The notes: generated from the sequence alone by a model not told the origin. A stretch of DNA of 64,000 nt from Paenibacillus baekrokdamisoli (GCF_003945345.1 NZ_AP019308.1:2480001-2544000); one strand, 5' to 3'. Positions 1-8,220 are shown, counted from the first letter of the stretch. Numbers and translations are program-made.

Positions 1-127
1 CCTGCCAAGTGGACTGACTTTCGGCCACTATTACTTCCGCATCGATATGCTTTTGATGCAGCTTCTCAAATGGATCTGCTACAGAACCTTTCGCAAGGGG
101 GGCGTAATCTTCAGAATGTGTACTCAT
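1..127 (-). CDS. oppC: Oligopeptide ABC transporter permease OppC, N-terminal fragment
   Basis: Only the first 42 codons lie in the window; the gene continues off the left edge. Its ATG (125-127) overlaps the oppB stop codon in an ATGA arrangement, so the two are probably translationally coupled. The visible N-terminus is a hydrophilic, charged stretch of the kind that precedes the first membrane segment in OppC-type permeases. No transmembrane segment or EAA loop is visible yet. The identification therefore rests mainly on its position directly after oppA and oppB in the usual operon order. The partner role (second membrane subunit of the peptide importer) is inferred. Confidence 0.75.
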   Translation of the reverse strand, partial: MSTHSEDYAPLAKGSVADPFEKLHQKHIDAEVIVAESQSTWQ

Positions 128-1059
128 GATTTAACGATACCCCCACTCAATTTGATCCTTGGATCAATAAGAATATAAGCCAAATCCGTAACAAACCGAG
201 CTGCCATAAGAATGACTGCGTAGAAAATAGTGATTCCCATAATTAGCGTGTAATCCCGGTTCGTGATACTTTCAACAAAATGCGCACCTAAGCCTGGAAG
301 ACCAAATATCTGTTCAACAACGACTGAACCCGTAATAATATTGGCCGTCATGGGTCCCAAATAAGTAACAACAGGCAGGATACCATTACGAAGACCATGC
401 TGCCATAAAATCGCTGACGGTTTTAACCCTTTTGCTTTAGCCGTACGAATATAATCAGAAGTTAACACTTCAAGCATGGTAGAACGAGTTAACCTAGCAA
501 TAAACGCAATCGGAAGCGTTGAGAGCGCAATGGTTGGCAGCACATAATCCATCGGGCCTTCTAATCCGGCAACCTTGAAGATCGGAAACTGTACAGCCAA
601 TAAATACTGGATCATGGCACCTATGACGAAGTTAGGCACAGATATCCCAATAACAGCTAATGTCATCGCACCATTATCAATGAGTTTACGATGTTTTAGT
701 GCAGCCATCATCCCTAGATAGATCCCAATGATAATGGAAACGATTACCGCAACAAATCCAATTTTGAAGGAAGTACCAAACGAATCCGTAATGATGCTCG
801 AAACCGTTCGATTCTGACTTTTCATAGACTCGCCCAAGTTAAGTTGGAATAAATTCTTCATATAAATAATATATTGCTCGCCAATTGGCTTATCCAGGCC
901 ATAATGAGCCATGATATTCGCTTTAATTTCCGGCGGAATCGCCTTCTCTTGAGTGAAAGGGTCCCCTGGGACAGCTTTCATTAAGAAGAAAGTAGCGGTG
1001 GCTAGAATGAGTAGAGATACAATAATATTGATAAATTTACCGCCCAAATACCGAACCAT
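124..1059 (-). CDS. oppB: Oligopeptide ABC transporter permease OppB
   Basis: Membrane subunit of a dipeptide/oligopeptide importer, 311 residues. It opens with a membrane helix (VRYLGGKFINIIVS...), then carries the extracytoplasmic GDPF region typical of OppB near residue 35 and several more helices. The EAA-type cytoplasmic loop near residue 200 (DYIRTAKAKGL) contacts the ATPase subunits. The ATG at 1059 is preferred over an upstream GTG at 1068 because a GGGGAG ribosome site lies 8 nt before the ATG but abuts the GTG. The gene sits between oppA (79 bp and a strong hairpin upstream) and oppC (ATGA overlap). The ATPase genes oppD and oppF would be expected beyond the left edge. Family assignment is firm; the exact peptide substrate is unknown. 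Confidence 0.95.
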   Translation of the reverse strand: MVRYLGGKFINIIVSLLILATATFFLMKAVPGDPFTQEKAIPPEIKANIMAHYGLDKPIGEQYIIYMKNLFQLNLGESMKSQNRTVSSIITDSFGTSFKIGFVAVIVSIIIGIYLGMMAALKHRKLIDNGAMTLAVIGISVPNFVIGAMIQYLLAVQFPIFKVAGLEGPMDYVLPTIALSTLPIAFIARLTRSTMLEVLTSDYIRTAKAKGLKPSAILWQHGLRNGILPVVTYLGPMTANIITGSVVVEQIFGLPGLGAHFVESITNRDYTLIMGITIFYAVILMAARFVTDLAYILIDPRIKLSGGIVKS

Positions 1060-1085
1060 CCTAAGCACTCCCCAATCCTAAGAGA

Positions 1086-1118
1086 AGGGGTATATATGGG
1101 TATCCCATATATACCCCT
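1086..1118 (-). promoter_or_regulatory. Perfect intercistronic hairpin between oppA and oppB
   Basis: A 15-bp perfect inverted repeat with a 3-nt loop lies in the oppA-oppB gap (arms 1086-1100 and 1104-1118). On the transcribed strand it is not followed by a clean U-tract, so it is not a textbook full terminator. Hairpins here are known in other binding-protein operons to protect the upstream mRNA and lower permease expression relative to the binding protein. That role is inferred. Confidence 0.7.
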
Positions 1119-1146
1119 GTGCCCCCTGTTTGTCTTCTTCGTTGTC

Positions 1147-2805
1147 TTATTTCTCGATCGAAATGTGCGAGTAATCCACGTTACCGCTGTAATCCACCAC
1201 GTAATTTTTCACATAAGGCTTAACCAATTCTGAGGAAGTGTAGTTCCAAATTGGCATAATCGCCATGTTATCACCGATCAGAATTTTCTCTGCTTTCGCC
1301 ATCGCGTCGACACGTTTTTGTTGATCATTCGTGCTGTTCGCTTCTTTAACTAAAGCATCGTACTCTGGATTTTTGAAACCAATGTCGTTATTACCGCCTT
1401 TAGAAGTATACATATCAATGAAAGTCATCGGATCATTATAATCCGCGCCCCAGCCCGAACGAGCGATATCAAAGTTCAAGCTTTGACGGTTTTTCAAGAA
1501 CACTTTCCACTCTTGAAGCTCGAGATTAACTGTAATACCAAGGTTTGTTTTCCACATGTCGGCAATGGCTTCCGCTACATTCTTGTGAAGTCCTTCGTTA
1601 AAGGAGAGGGAGAATGCAGGCATCGATTTCAAGCCTTCTTCAGCTAAGCCTTCAGCAAGCAATTTCTTCGCTTCTGCAACATCTTCTTTGAAGAAGTTAG
1701 CCGGCACTTCTGTACGGTACTCCTCTTTCACACCATGGATACCTGTCGAAACAAAGCCGTAAGCCGGTTGTTGACCGCCCTTAGCTACTTTCTCAACAAG
1801 GTCTGTACGATTGATAGCCATCGATAGCGCTTTACGCACCTTTGCATTATTGAAAGGTTTTTTCGTGTTATTGAAGAGGTAATAGTACGTGCTCGCAATC
1901 CCTTTGATATTTAGCTCCGGGTTTTTATCTTTAATTGCTTTTGCAAGCTGTTCAGCAGGGATACTTCCTGTAGGCATGCCCGCCCAATCAAGTTGGCCTG
2001 TTTTGTATGCATTAAGCTCCGTATTCGGATCTTTGTACATCGCGAATTTCACGCTAGTCAGCTTGATTTCGGCTTTTTTGTTATAATACTCATTCGGCAC
2101 AAGCTCAATGGAATCACCATGTTTCCATGAAGCCAATTTGAATGGACCGTTACCGATATAACCTTTTGCTTCTGCAGCCCAGTTCGGGTTGTCCTTCGCC
2201 GATTTGTGAACTGGGAAAGTGGTGAAGAATGCCGTTATATTAAGGAAGTAAGGAGTTGGGTTCTCAAGCTCCACATCCAATGTATAATCATCTGTTGCTT
2301 TCACACCCAGTTGATTCGGGTCGCTGATATGATTAGGGTTGTCCGCTTTGATGTTATAGTTTTGAGCGTTCTTAATATAATAAAGCTGGTAAGCATAAGG
2401 AGCAGGAGGATTCAAATTCGGATCCAACGTGCGCTTCCAGGAATATTCAAAATCATGAGCCGTTACAGGGTCGCCATTCGACCACTTTGCATCCTTGCGC
2501 AGGTGGAAGGTGAAATGCTTACCATCTGCCGATACATCCCATTTCTCTGCAACACCTGGTACGATGTTTCCTTTTGCATCCATACGGGTAAGACCTTCAA
2601 AAAGGCCAGAAAGAACAGTAAACGAAACGTTATCCTGTACTTGAGCAACATCAAGCGTTGGCGGTTCCGATGTAAGGTTCATCCGAAATGTTTGATCACT
2701 GCTTGAGGTTTGTCCACCGTTCTCTTCTTTCTTCGAGCCACAGGCTGACAATAAACCTGTTAATACGAGCATTAGTGAAACAAGGACGATCATTTTCTTC
2801 TGCAT
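1147..2805 (-). CDS. oppA: Peptide-binding lipoprotein OppA
   Basis: Extracellular substrate-binding component of the peptide importer, 552 residues, a normal length for this family (SBP_bac_5). A type II signal peptide is present: short basic start, hydrophobic core and the lipobox LLSAC with the lipidated cysteine at residue 22, followed by a Ser/Gly-rich linker. The mature part has the family features, including FNNTKKPFNNAKVRKALSMA and a late GWGADYNDPMTF segment. A GGAGGGG ribosome site precedes the ATG. It is the first gene of the operon, followed by oppB and oppC. Peptides imported this way serve nutrition and, in spore formers, sometimes signalling; which applies here cannot be told from sequence. 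Confidence 0.95.
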   Translation of the reverse strand: MQKKMIVLVSLMLVLTGLLSACGSKKEENGGQTSSSDQTFRMNLTSEPPTLDVAQVQDNVSFTVLSGLFEGLTRMDAKGNIVPGVAEKWDVSADGKHFTFHLRKDAKWSNGDPVTAHDFEYSWKRTLDPNLNPPAPYAYQLYYIKNAQNYNIKADNPNHISDPNQLGVKATDDYTLDVELENPTPYFLNITAFFTTFPVHKSAKDNPNWAAEAKGYIGNGPFKLASWKHGDSIELVPNEYYNKKAEIKLTSVKFAMYKDPNTELNAYKTGQLDWAGMPTGSIPAEQLAKAIKDKNPELNIKGIASTYYYLFNNTKKPFNNAKVRKALSMAINRTDLVEKVAKGGQQPAYGFVSTGIHGVKEEYRTEVPANFFKEDVAEAKKLLAEGLAEEGLKSMPAFSLSFNEGLHKNVAEAIADMWKTNLGITVNLELQEWKVFLKNRQSLNFDIARSGWGADYNDPMTFIDMYTSKGGNNDIGFKNPEYDALVKEANSTNDQQKRVDAMAKAEKILIGDNMAIMPIWNYTSSELVKPYVKNYVVDYSGNVDYSHISIEK

Positions 2806-3114
2806 AAAGCCCCTCCGTCAATCAATTATTAGTTTAAACTTTTGAATCTGTTATTAATGATACTATTATTTTAATCGAAATAACAACATATTTTATGAAT
2901 TTGTAAAATGTTACAACGTTTCTATGTTAGATTATGTTACATAGTTTTGAACGAAATCTTATTGATCTCTTTTATTATGCAGTTTTTTAAACTTATTTAT
3001 TTTACACCGCAAAATTTTCTTTCGCCTTCAGACAACACAAAAAAGCCATCCCGCCCAAGAAGGTGAGATGGCTTTGAAGCTATTTGTTTATCATAAAAAT
3101 ACTTCATTCATTAC
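2806..3114. other. AT-rich intergenic region upstream of oppA
   Basis: No gene is seen here. The region holds the prsA terminator (3038-3073) and about 200 bp of strongly AT-rich DNA that must contain the oppA promoter. A perfect inverted repeat TTGTAA-N4-TTACAA occupies 2901-2916 and is a candidate operator for a regulator of the opp operon. No consensus sigma-A promoter stood out with good spacing. Confidence 0.5.
3038..3073 (-). terminator. Intrinsic terminator of prsA
   Basis: A 12-bp stem (arms 3044-3055 and 3062-3073, one wobble and one mismatch on the RNA) is followed on the minus strand by a run of six T. It lies 40 bp after the prsA stop codon and separates prsA from the opp operon. 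Confidence 0.85.
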
Positions 3115-4236
3115 TTAGGGTGTTGTTGTTGCAGGTGCTGCAGTTTTTGCTGCCGCTGCAGCCTTTTCTTTGTCGTCAAGCGTATTCGTAATTTTCGCTT
3201 TTGCCTTGAGGTCAGCAAGCCATGTAGCGGACAATTCTTGCACTTTTTGGTTAACCAGTTGATCTTTTATCTTTGCTTTCTCTTCATCTAGCGTTGCTAC
3301 TTTAGCTTCCTTACGATCCGTCACTTTAATAATATGGTAGCCAAAGCTTGTCTTAACCGGGGCACTTAACTCATCCTTTTTCAAAGCAAATGCAGCTTTT
3401 TCAAAAGCAGGATCCATTGCGCCTGCACCAAAGAAACCAAGATCTCCGCCATTTGCTTTACTTCCGGGATCTGTTGATTTTGCCTTAGCGATTGCCGCAA
3501 AATCTCCTCCGGCTTTTAGCTCTTTCAAGATATCTTCGGCTTCTTTCTCAGTAGCAACCAAGATATGTGATGCACGGACCTGCAAAGGCGTACCTAAAGA
3601 TGCTTTATTCTTATCAAAATAATCTTTAATTTCCTTGTCAGTAACCGTTACTTTCGGCTCCAGAATTTTGCGAATCCGAAGCTGCATAGGCGTTTGCTTC
3701 TTAAGATCATCCAGTGTCATGTTCGCTTGCTGCAGAGCCGCGTTGAAATCCGCCTCTGTCGGGAAGCGACCTTTAATCGATGTGATTTCTTTCTCTACAT
3801 CAGCGTCAGTCACTTTAATTCCATCTTTATCTGCTGCTTGCATGATCAACTCATCTTGGATAAGATTATCCAACGTTTGCTTGCCGCCGAGCTCAGACAT
3901 GGAATCAAAAAGCTTATCCTTGGTAATAGCAACGCCATTAACGGTGGCAACTGTATCATTCTTGCTGCTCGCTCCTCCAAATGGCGGTGCCACAAGAACG
4001 ATTACTAGCAGAATTGCTAGACCGAGCGAAACATACATCCACGGCTTACTGTTGCTTTTCGTTGCTGCTGCCGAAGACGGCGGCCGATTGGAGTTGTCAT
4101 TATCTGTTGAACCAACACTGACAACCTCATCGTGCTCTCCTTCATGTCGCTCAGCAGAATCTACACCTTCGTCGACCCCATTTTTCAATTCCTCTAGGTT
4201 ATTCTCTTTGTTTGTTTCATTCTCTTTCTCGTTCAA
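3115..4236 (-). CDS. prsA: Membrane-anchored PrsA/SurA-type peptidyl-prolyl isomerase
   Basis: Extracytoplasmic foldase of 373 residues that assists folding of secreted proteins after Sec export. It has an acidic N-terminal cytoplasmic tail of about 65 residues, a single membrane segment (MYVSLGLAILLVIVLVAPP), a SurA-N-like chaperone region, and a parvulin (PpiC) domain near residues 215-305 with the motifs RASHILV, GGDLGFF and FGYHIIKV. The C-terminus is Ala/Thr-rich. Unlike Bacillus PrsA it is not a lipoprotein: no lipobox cysteine is present and a signal anchor takes its place. The TTG at 4236 is chosen because GAAGGGAG lies 8 nt upstream; an ATG 48 bp further out lacks such a site. Transcription ends at the terminator just downstream. 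Confidence 0.9.
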   Translation of the reverse strand: MNEKENETNKENNLEELKNGVDEGVDSAERHEGEHDEVVSVGSTDNDNSNRPPSSAAATKSNSKPWMYVSLGLAILLVIVLVAPPFGGASSKNDTVATVNGVAITKDKLFDSMSELGGKQTLDNLIQDELIMQAADKDGIKVTDADVEKEITSIKGRFPTEADFNAALQQANMTLDDLKKQTPMQLRIRKILEPKVTVTDKEIKDYFDKNKASLGTPLQVRASHILVATEKEAEDILKELKAGGDFAAIAKAKSTDPGSKANGGDLGFFGAGAMDPAFEKAAFALKKDELSAPVKTSFGYHIIKVTDRKEAKVATLDEEKAKIKDQLVNQKVQELSATWLADLKAKAKITNTLDDKEKAAAAAKTAAPATTTP

Positions 4237-4411
4237 TGTTAAATCTCCCTTCCAATAGGTGAGTATAGCGAATGGTTTGTCCACTTGTTGTCATAATATC
4301 AGAAATAAAATTAATAAACCTTAAAAGAAGATAAAATGTCACTGAAAATGAGAAAAACAAACGAAAACGAGAGATTTTAGCAAAATATACGATTTTCAGA
4401 GCCAGAGCCAA

Positions 4412-5368
4412 TTAGTTTACCTTATTAACGACGAGCTTTTGCTGGAATGATCGTAAGTTCTCGGAAGCAATGCTCATGAGGCGACTACGCGCTTCGATTG
4501 TAGCCCATCCGATATGGGGAGTAATGCAGCAATTGGCCGCATGAAGCAGCGGATGATCCGCAGGCGGCGGCTCAACAGACAATACATCTAGCGCAGCACC
4601 GGCTATTACGCCCTCATTAAGCGCATCCGCCAAATCCTGCTCAACTACATGCCCACCGCGAGCCGTGTTAATAAGAAAAGCTTCCTTCTTCATCCTTTTC
4701 AACGAGTCACGATTAATGATGCCTGAGGTTTCGGGTGTCAGCGGGCAATGAAGGGAGATAAAGTCTGATTGTTCTACTAGTATCTCAAAAGAGACAAAAC
4801 GAACCCCTTCCAGTCCCGGAACTTGTTTGACTGTACGCGTGTGCACACATACTTCCATGCCAAAAGCGATAGCGGCTTTAGCAACCTGTTGACCAATTTG
4901 GCCAAAACCAATGATCCCGATCGTTTTCCCAGCTAACTCTAGCAGCGGAGTGAGCGAGAACATGAAGTCAGGACCAGCCGCCCAACGCCCATTATGAACG
5001 GCAGTACTATGTTCGCCAACATGAAGACAGTGCTCTAGGAGGAACGCGAATACCAGCTGAACTACCGAATGGGTGCTGTAATCTGGAACATTCGTCACAA
5101 CAATACCTCTTTCAGCTGCTGCTGACGTGTTCACGATATTGTAGCCTGTTGCCAATACGCCAATGTAGGTTAAGTTGGGTAATTGTGAGATTGTTTCAGC
5201 TGTAATCGGCGTTTTATTCGTCAATAGAATGTCCGCTTCTGACGCCCTCTTCACGATCTGATCCGGTGATGTCCGTTCATATACCGTTAAATGACCAAGC
5301 TCAGACAACTCCTCCCATGTCAGATCGCCAGGATTAAGTGTGTATCCGTCTAAAACAACAATGTTCAT
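4412..5368 (-). CDS. D-2-hydroxyacid dehydrogenase (NAD-dependent)
   Basis: A 318-residue member of the D-isomer-specific 2-hydroxyacid dehydrogenase family, which reduces 2-oxo acids such as hydroxypyruvate or glyoxylate using NAD(P)H. The Rossmann motif GIIGFGQIGQQVA lies near residue 150. The catalytic triad is visible: Arg in NTARGGH, Glu in LDVLSVEPP and His in TPHIGWAT. The overall pattern is closest to glycerate dehydrogenase/hydroxypyruvate reductase, but substrate cannot be fixed from sequence. A GGGGGT ribosome site precedes the ATG. A 90-codon open frame ends in an ATGA overlap with this start but has no other support. The gene stands alone, with about 175 bp of AT-rich DNA between it and prsA. 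Confidence 0.88.
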   Translation of the reverse strand: MNIVVLDGYTLNPGDLTWEELSELGHLTVYERTSPDQIVKRASEADILLTNKTPITAETISQLPNLTYIGVLATGYNIVNTSAAAERGIVVTNVPDYSTHSVVQLVFAFLLEHCLHVGEHSTAVHNGRWAAGPDFMFSLTPLLELAGKTIGIIGFGQIGQQVAKAAIAFGMEVCVHTRTVKQVPGLEGVRFVSFEILVEQSDFISLHCPLTPETSGIINRDSLKRMKKEAFLINTARGGHVVEQDLADALNEGVIAGAALDVLSVEPPPADHPLLHAANCCITPHIGWATIEARSRLMSIASENLRSFQQKLVVNKVN

Positions 5369-5641
5369 ATCGATGATACCCCCTGTTTTATTAATACAAA
5401 TAACACAAGTAGACTAAGTGAAACATCCAGCATCCACATAGAGCGGCACACCCTGTAAGCCACCCTTTTTTCAAACGAGTCTTTGTTGTCGTAAAGAACA
5501 GGAAGAAAAAACACACCAGGTATATATTGGCGCATTCTGGGCATTCTATAGTTATCGGCGTCGCGAGATGCCGTAGACAACCGCGGAGAAGACTTACGTT
5601 TCCCCATAAGCTCTTCGTCCGGTTTCTCCTCTCCCATGAAA

Positions 5642-5670
5642 GGGACCCTGAAAGGGGTCCCGGATTTTTT
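5642..5670 (+). terminator. Plus-strand intrinsic terminator (orphan)
   Basis: Perfect 7-bp stem GGGACCC/GGGTCCC with a 6-nt loop, followed by GGA and six T on the plus strand. There is no plus-strand gene upstream within the gap, so it may be a leftover of a lost gene or block antisense transcription. Confidence 0.7.
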
Positions 5671-5672
5671 GT

Positions 5673-5700
5673 ATAAACCCTTGATAATAAAGGGGTTTTT
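5673..5700 (+). terminator. Second plus-strand terminator-like hairpin
   Basis: AAACCCTT pairs with AAGGGGTTT around a short AT-rich loop (one mismatch) and runs into five T on the plus strand. It lies directly after the first orphan terminator, forming a tandem pair. Confidence 0.5.
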
Positions 5701-5751
5701 CGAGTTTCTCCGTTAAACAAACACCTTGACCTCAATTATTGCGAACGACCG

Positions 5752-6188
5752 CTAAGCCATGATCTCGGGGTTAGGATGATAGGTAAGAACAACGACACCC
5801 GAACTGAACGTCTTTGTCTCCACCAATTTCAAGGTCTTCTTATCGAGACCTTCTCCGAAGAGACGTTTTCCGCTCCCCAGAACGACTGGAAACACCATGA
5901 GCCTATATTCGTCGATGAGGTCAAGCTCCATCAGCGTGTGAACAAGGCTGCAGCTGCCGAAAACCAAAATGTCCTTGCCAGGCTGCTGCTTCAGCTTGGA
6001 TACTTCCTCTGCGATATCCCCCTTGATCAGCTCAGAATTGTTCCATTCCACTTCTTCCAGAGTCGTTGAAACCACATGCTTGGGGTAGCCGTTCATCATC
6101 TCGCCATATTCCCCTGTTTGCTCGACCATGTTAGGCCACACCGCCGCGAAGCCATCATAGGTTACTCAGATACAACTAATTTTCTCAT
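5752..6188 (-). pseudogene. RibD-C/dihydrofolate-reductase-like protein, internally deleted
   Basis: The C-terminal 130 residues match the RibD C-terminal/dihydrofolate-reductase-like family (EVEWNNSELIKGD, DILVFGSCSLVHTLME, FPVVLGSGKRLF). The original start is still present: an AAAGGAG site followed by ATG at 6188 encodes MRKLVVSE, the usual beginning of this family, but the next codon is a stop. The reading frame then resumes, shifted, at YDGFAAVWPNM, which normally lies some 65 residues further in. The gene has therefore lost an internal segment plus frame. A shorter product starting inside would lack the cofactor-binding N-terminus. The family resemblance is recalled, not computed. Confidence 0.8.
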
Positions 6189-6247
6189 TTTGATTCTCCT
6201 TTATCATTTTTGTATACTAGCTATTCATAAGTATAACATTTTAACGA

Positions 6248-6446
6248 TTAGGCTGTTTCTAATGAATAGAGCCTCTTTAATTCATCAAAACTCATCTTTC
6301 GGACAACTTCATATCCTTTGCCTACCCAAATAAGGACTTGCCATAACCGGGAATTGTAAAGGAATCTGTTGTCCACGAAAAATATCCCCAATTAACTTGG
6401 CTTGTTCTTTACCTGTATCCGTCAAATTCCTCTGTGTGCTGCAATC
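6248..6446 (-). pseudogene. Histidine phosphatase family relic
   Basis: Two frames carry fragments of one protein family. From 6446, an open stretch reads DCSTQRNLTDTGKEQAKLIG and continues to a P-V-M-A-S-P-Y segment, which matches the region after the catalytic RHA motif of secreted histidine phosphatases. The frame then shifts into WVGKGYEVVRKMSFDELKRL, resembling the family's C-terminus, and stops at 6248. The N-terminus with the catalytic histidine and the middle of the protein are missing. It directly follows the stop codon of the DedA-PAP2 gene. Confidence 0.6.
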
Positions 6447-6447
6447 T

Positions 6448-7728
6448 TTATTTTGACTGGAGCTTCCTTAAGATCTCTAGCAAAATAACATTAAGGCTTA
6501 CCCAAACCCCTCCGAAAACGTAGCCTGCCACTACATCACTCGGAAACTGAACATGAAAGTAAATTCGGCTTAGACCCACGACTAGACACAAAAGAATGAC
6601 GGAAAATACCGCTGCAACACGAATTGATGTCCACGTATAATGACGAACCAGTAAAAAAGCTGAAAAGCCGCAAACGGTAAGAGAAGTTAATGTCTCTTCA
6701 CTTGGGAATGTGTTATACAATTGATGCCCTAAATGGACAGGACCCTTCCGATGGAAAAGTGCGCCTAAGCTCTCGTTAAGCAATTCCCCTCCAACCACAA
6801 CCCATAACAGAAACAATAGTTCTAAAAACTTATCCTTAGCTCTTAAGCAGATCCAGATTGCTGTTATGGCAATCAGCGGACCAAAGAGATCAATTGAACC
6901 AAGTGCTGAGAACCTACTCATCCATCCATTCCACTCTGGACCAAAGACCCTCTGAACGAAATATGAGGCAACCTCGTCAAATTGACTAAACTCCTGTGCC
7001 AAGAAATCCTGAATTATTCCTAGCATGAAGGAGAGTGACATAACGAAAAATGCAAAGGATGCCAGAACCAAGAACCGAACTGTGCCAAGTGAATTGAAAT
7101 GTTCGATTCCTTTGGATAGCATACCAGCAAACCAAGTGACGATACGCTGTTTATTCTTCCGGTAGAAGTAGACCAGAATCGTTACAATTGCGGAACCAAC
7201 CCCGAACATAATCATGTAATGATTCACGGTTCTATGGTAGAGTTCCCATTTGGGCCCGAGAACCTTACCCAGCGAAATGAACAGGCTGACCCAGAAGATC
7301 GCTCCCGAATACGCGTATATTGCGTATCTACGAAATGGCATTCTAGTTACACCGCAGAAGTACCCCGTTATATGTCTGACACCAGGAATGAAATAAGCTA
7401 CGAATAGAAGCTTGTCCCCATATTTATCAAACCATACAGACATGCTTTCGAGTTTCTCTTCGCCAAAATGAATGCGTGCTCCATATTTCATTACGAAGGG
7501 TTTACCCAAACGATAACCGATCCAATACGACAATGTAATGCCTGCTGTTACACCTGCACTCGCTGAGACAATACTTAACAACCAGTTCAATTTCCCTTCA
7601 AATACAAACAATCCGGTATAGCTCATCAACATTTCACCAGGTAGAGGCAGTGCAAGCATCTCAAGGAATAAAGCGATAAAAATAAGGCCATATCCATAAT
7701 GTTCAAGCCATGTTGTTACTACGCTCAA
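6448..7728 (-). CDS. DedA-PAP2 fusion membrane protein
   Basis: A 426-residue polytopic membrane protein made of two domains. Residues 1-190 form a DedA/SNARE-associated domain with the conserved LEMLALPLPGE and the amphipathic FIPGVRHITGYFCG motif; DedA proteins act in lipid flippase and membrane homeostasis. Residues about 215-420 form a PAP2-type phosphatase domain. Its signature motifs are altered: HRKGP near 326 replaces the usual RxRP end of motif 1, PSEET near 342 replaces PSGH, while motif 3 (SRIYFHVQFPSD, near 387) is intact. A lipid phosphatase reaction is therefore uncertain. The gene is monocistronic, bounded upstream by the holin terminator. Fusions of this kind are known in Firmicutes; the function has not been assigned. 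Confidence 0.88.
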   Translation of the reverse strand: MSVVTTWLEHYGYGLIFIALFLEMLALPLPGEMLMSYTGLFVFEGKLNWLLSIVSASAGVTAGITLSYWIGYRLGKPFVMKYGARIHFGEEKLESMSVWFDKYGDKLLFVAYFIPGVRHITGYFCGVTRMPFRRYAIYAYSGAIFWVSLFISLGKVLGPKWELYHRTVNHYMIMFGVGSAIVTILVYFYRKNKQRIVTWFAGMLSKGIEHFNSLGTVRFLVLASFAFFVMSLSFMLGIIQDFLAQEFSQFDEVASYFVQRVFGPEWNGWMSRFSALGSIDLFGPLIAITAIWICLRAKDKFLELLFLLWVVVGGELLNESLGALFHRKGPVHLGHQLYNTFPSEETLTSLTVCGFSAFLLVRHYTWTSIRVAAVFSVILLCLVVGLSRIYFHVQFPSDVVAGYVFGGVWVSLNVILLEILRKLQSK

Positions 7729-7782
7729 TGTAATTCCTCCTCTTCCGGTAGTTTGATCTCAAAACTTGGATAATAACCAATC

Positions 7783-7814
7783 AAAAACACATCGGCAGTT
7801 AACCCGATGTGTTT
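7783..7814 (-). terminator. Terminator of the endolysin-holin pair
   Basis: An 11-bp perfect stem AAACACATCGG/CCGATGTGTTT with an 8-nt loop runs into T residues on the minus strand. It sits 10 bp after the holin stop codon. Confidence 0.85.
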
Positions 7815-7823
7815 CGTTGAGAT

Positions 7824-8102
7824 CTAGGTTTTCCCTCCTCCTCCCATTCCCTCCTTCGTCTGTTTGATTAACTGATGACTGTACACCGAAACCGCTCCGC
7901 ACAGAATGCCTTGCAGTACGCTCTTTACATGGAATCCAAGCAAAAACAAAGTGACTACGATTGCAAATGCAGTTACCACATAAATGATTATCCAATCAGG
8001 TATCCTCGGTGTCTGCTTTAGCATGTAGCCAACGACCCAACATGCAGCAAGTACGATAAATAAGGAAGGATCGATTAGATCCGTAATAACACTCCATTCC
8101 AT
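7824..8102 (-). CDS. Phage holin family protein (A118-like)
   Basis: A 92-residue membrane protein with three hydrophobic segments (LFIVLAACWVVGYML, WIIIYVVTAFAIVVTLFLLG, LQGILCGAVSVYSHQLI) and a short, charged, Gly-rich tail. Size and pattern fit the Listeria phage A118-type holin family. Holins form membrane lesions that let a cytoplasmic endolysin reach the wall. It is 118 bp downstream of the endolysin gene, the reverse of the common holin-first order, and the pair ends in a strong terminator. No other phage genes are nearby, so it may be a domesticated lysis module or a prophage remnant. Confidence 0.75.
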   Translation of the reverse strand: MEWSVITDLIDPSLFIVLAACWVVGYMLKQTPRIPDWIIIYVVTAFAIVVTLFLLGFHVKSVLQGILCGAVSVYSHQLIKQTKEGMGGGGKT

Positions 8103-8220
8103 ATTTGATCACGCTCCATTTTTAACTAGGCTATGAGTTTCCATCATGAAATGTACCTGTTCATGACAATGCCCCCCTCGATGGGGTCTTCGATTTTATC
8201 TCATTCCACACAAGTTGTAA

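Larger units (their letters stand above)
5369..5751. other. Gene-poor stretch with two plus-strand terminators
   Basis: No convincing gene. Two tandem terminators for plus-strand transcription lie at 5642-5670 and 5673-5700, yet no plus-strand gene precedes them. Minus-strand open frames of 90 and 114 codons cross the region. The 90-codon one (5365-5637) ends in an ATGA overlap with the dehydrogenase and has a hydrophobic C-terminus, but it lacks a clear ribosome site and any recognised domain. The area abuts two pseudogenes and looks like decaying DNA. Confidence 0.5.

Noticed and set aside
2206..2706. 166-codon plus-strand ORF opposite oppA
   Set aside because: It is antisense to a clear OppA gene, has no recognised domain and no ribosome site.
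5365..5637. 90-codon minus-strand ORF ending in an ATGA overlap with the dehydrogenase
   Set aside because: The overlap is suggestive, but there is no clear ribosome site, no family and it lies in a decaying region.
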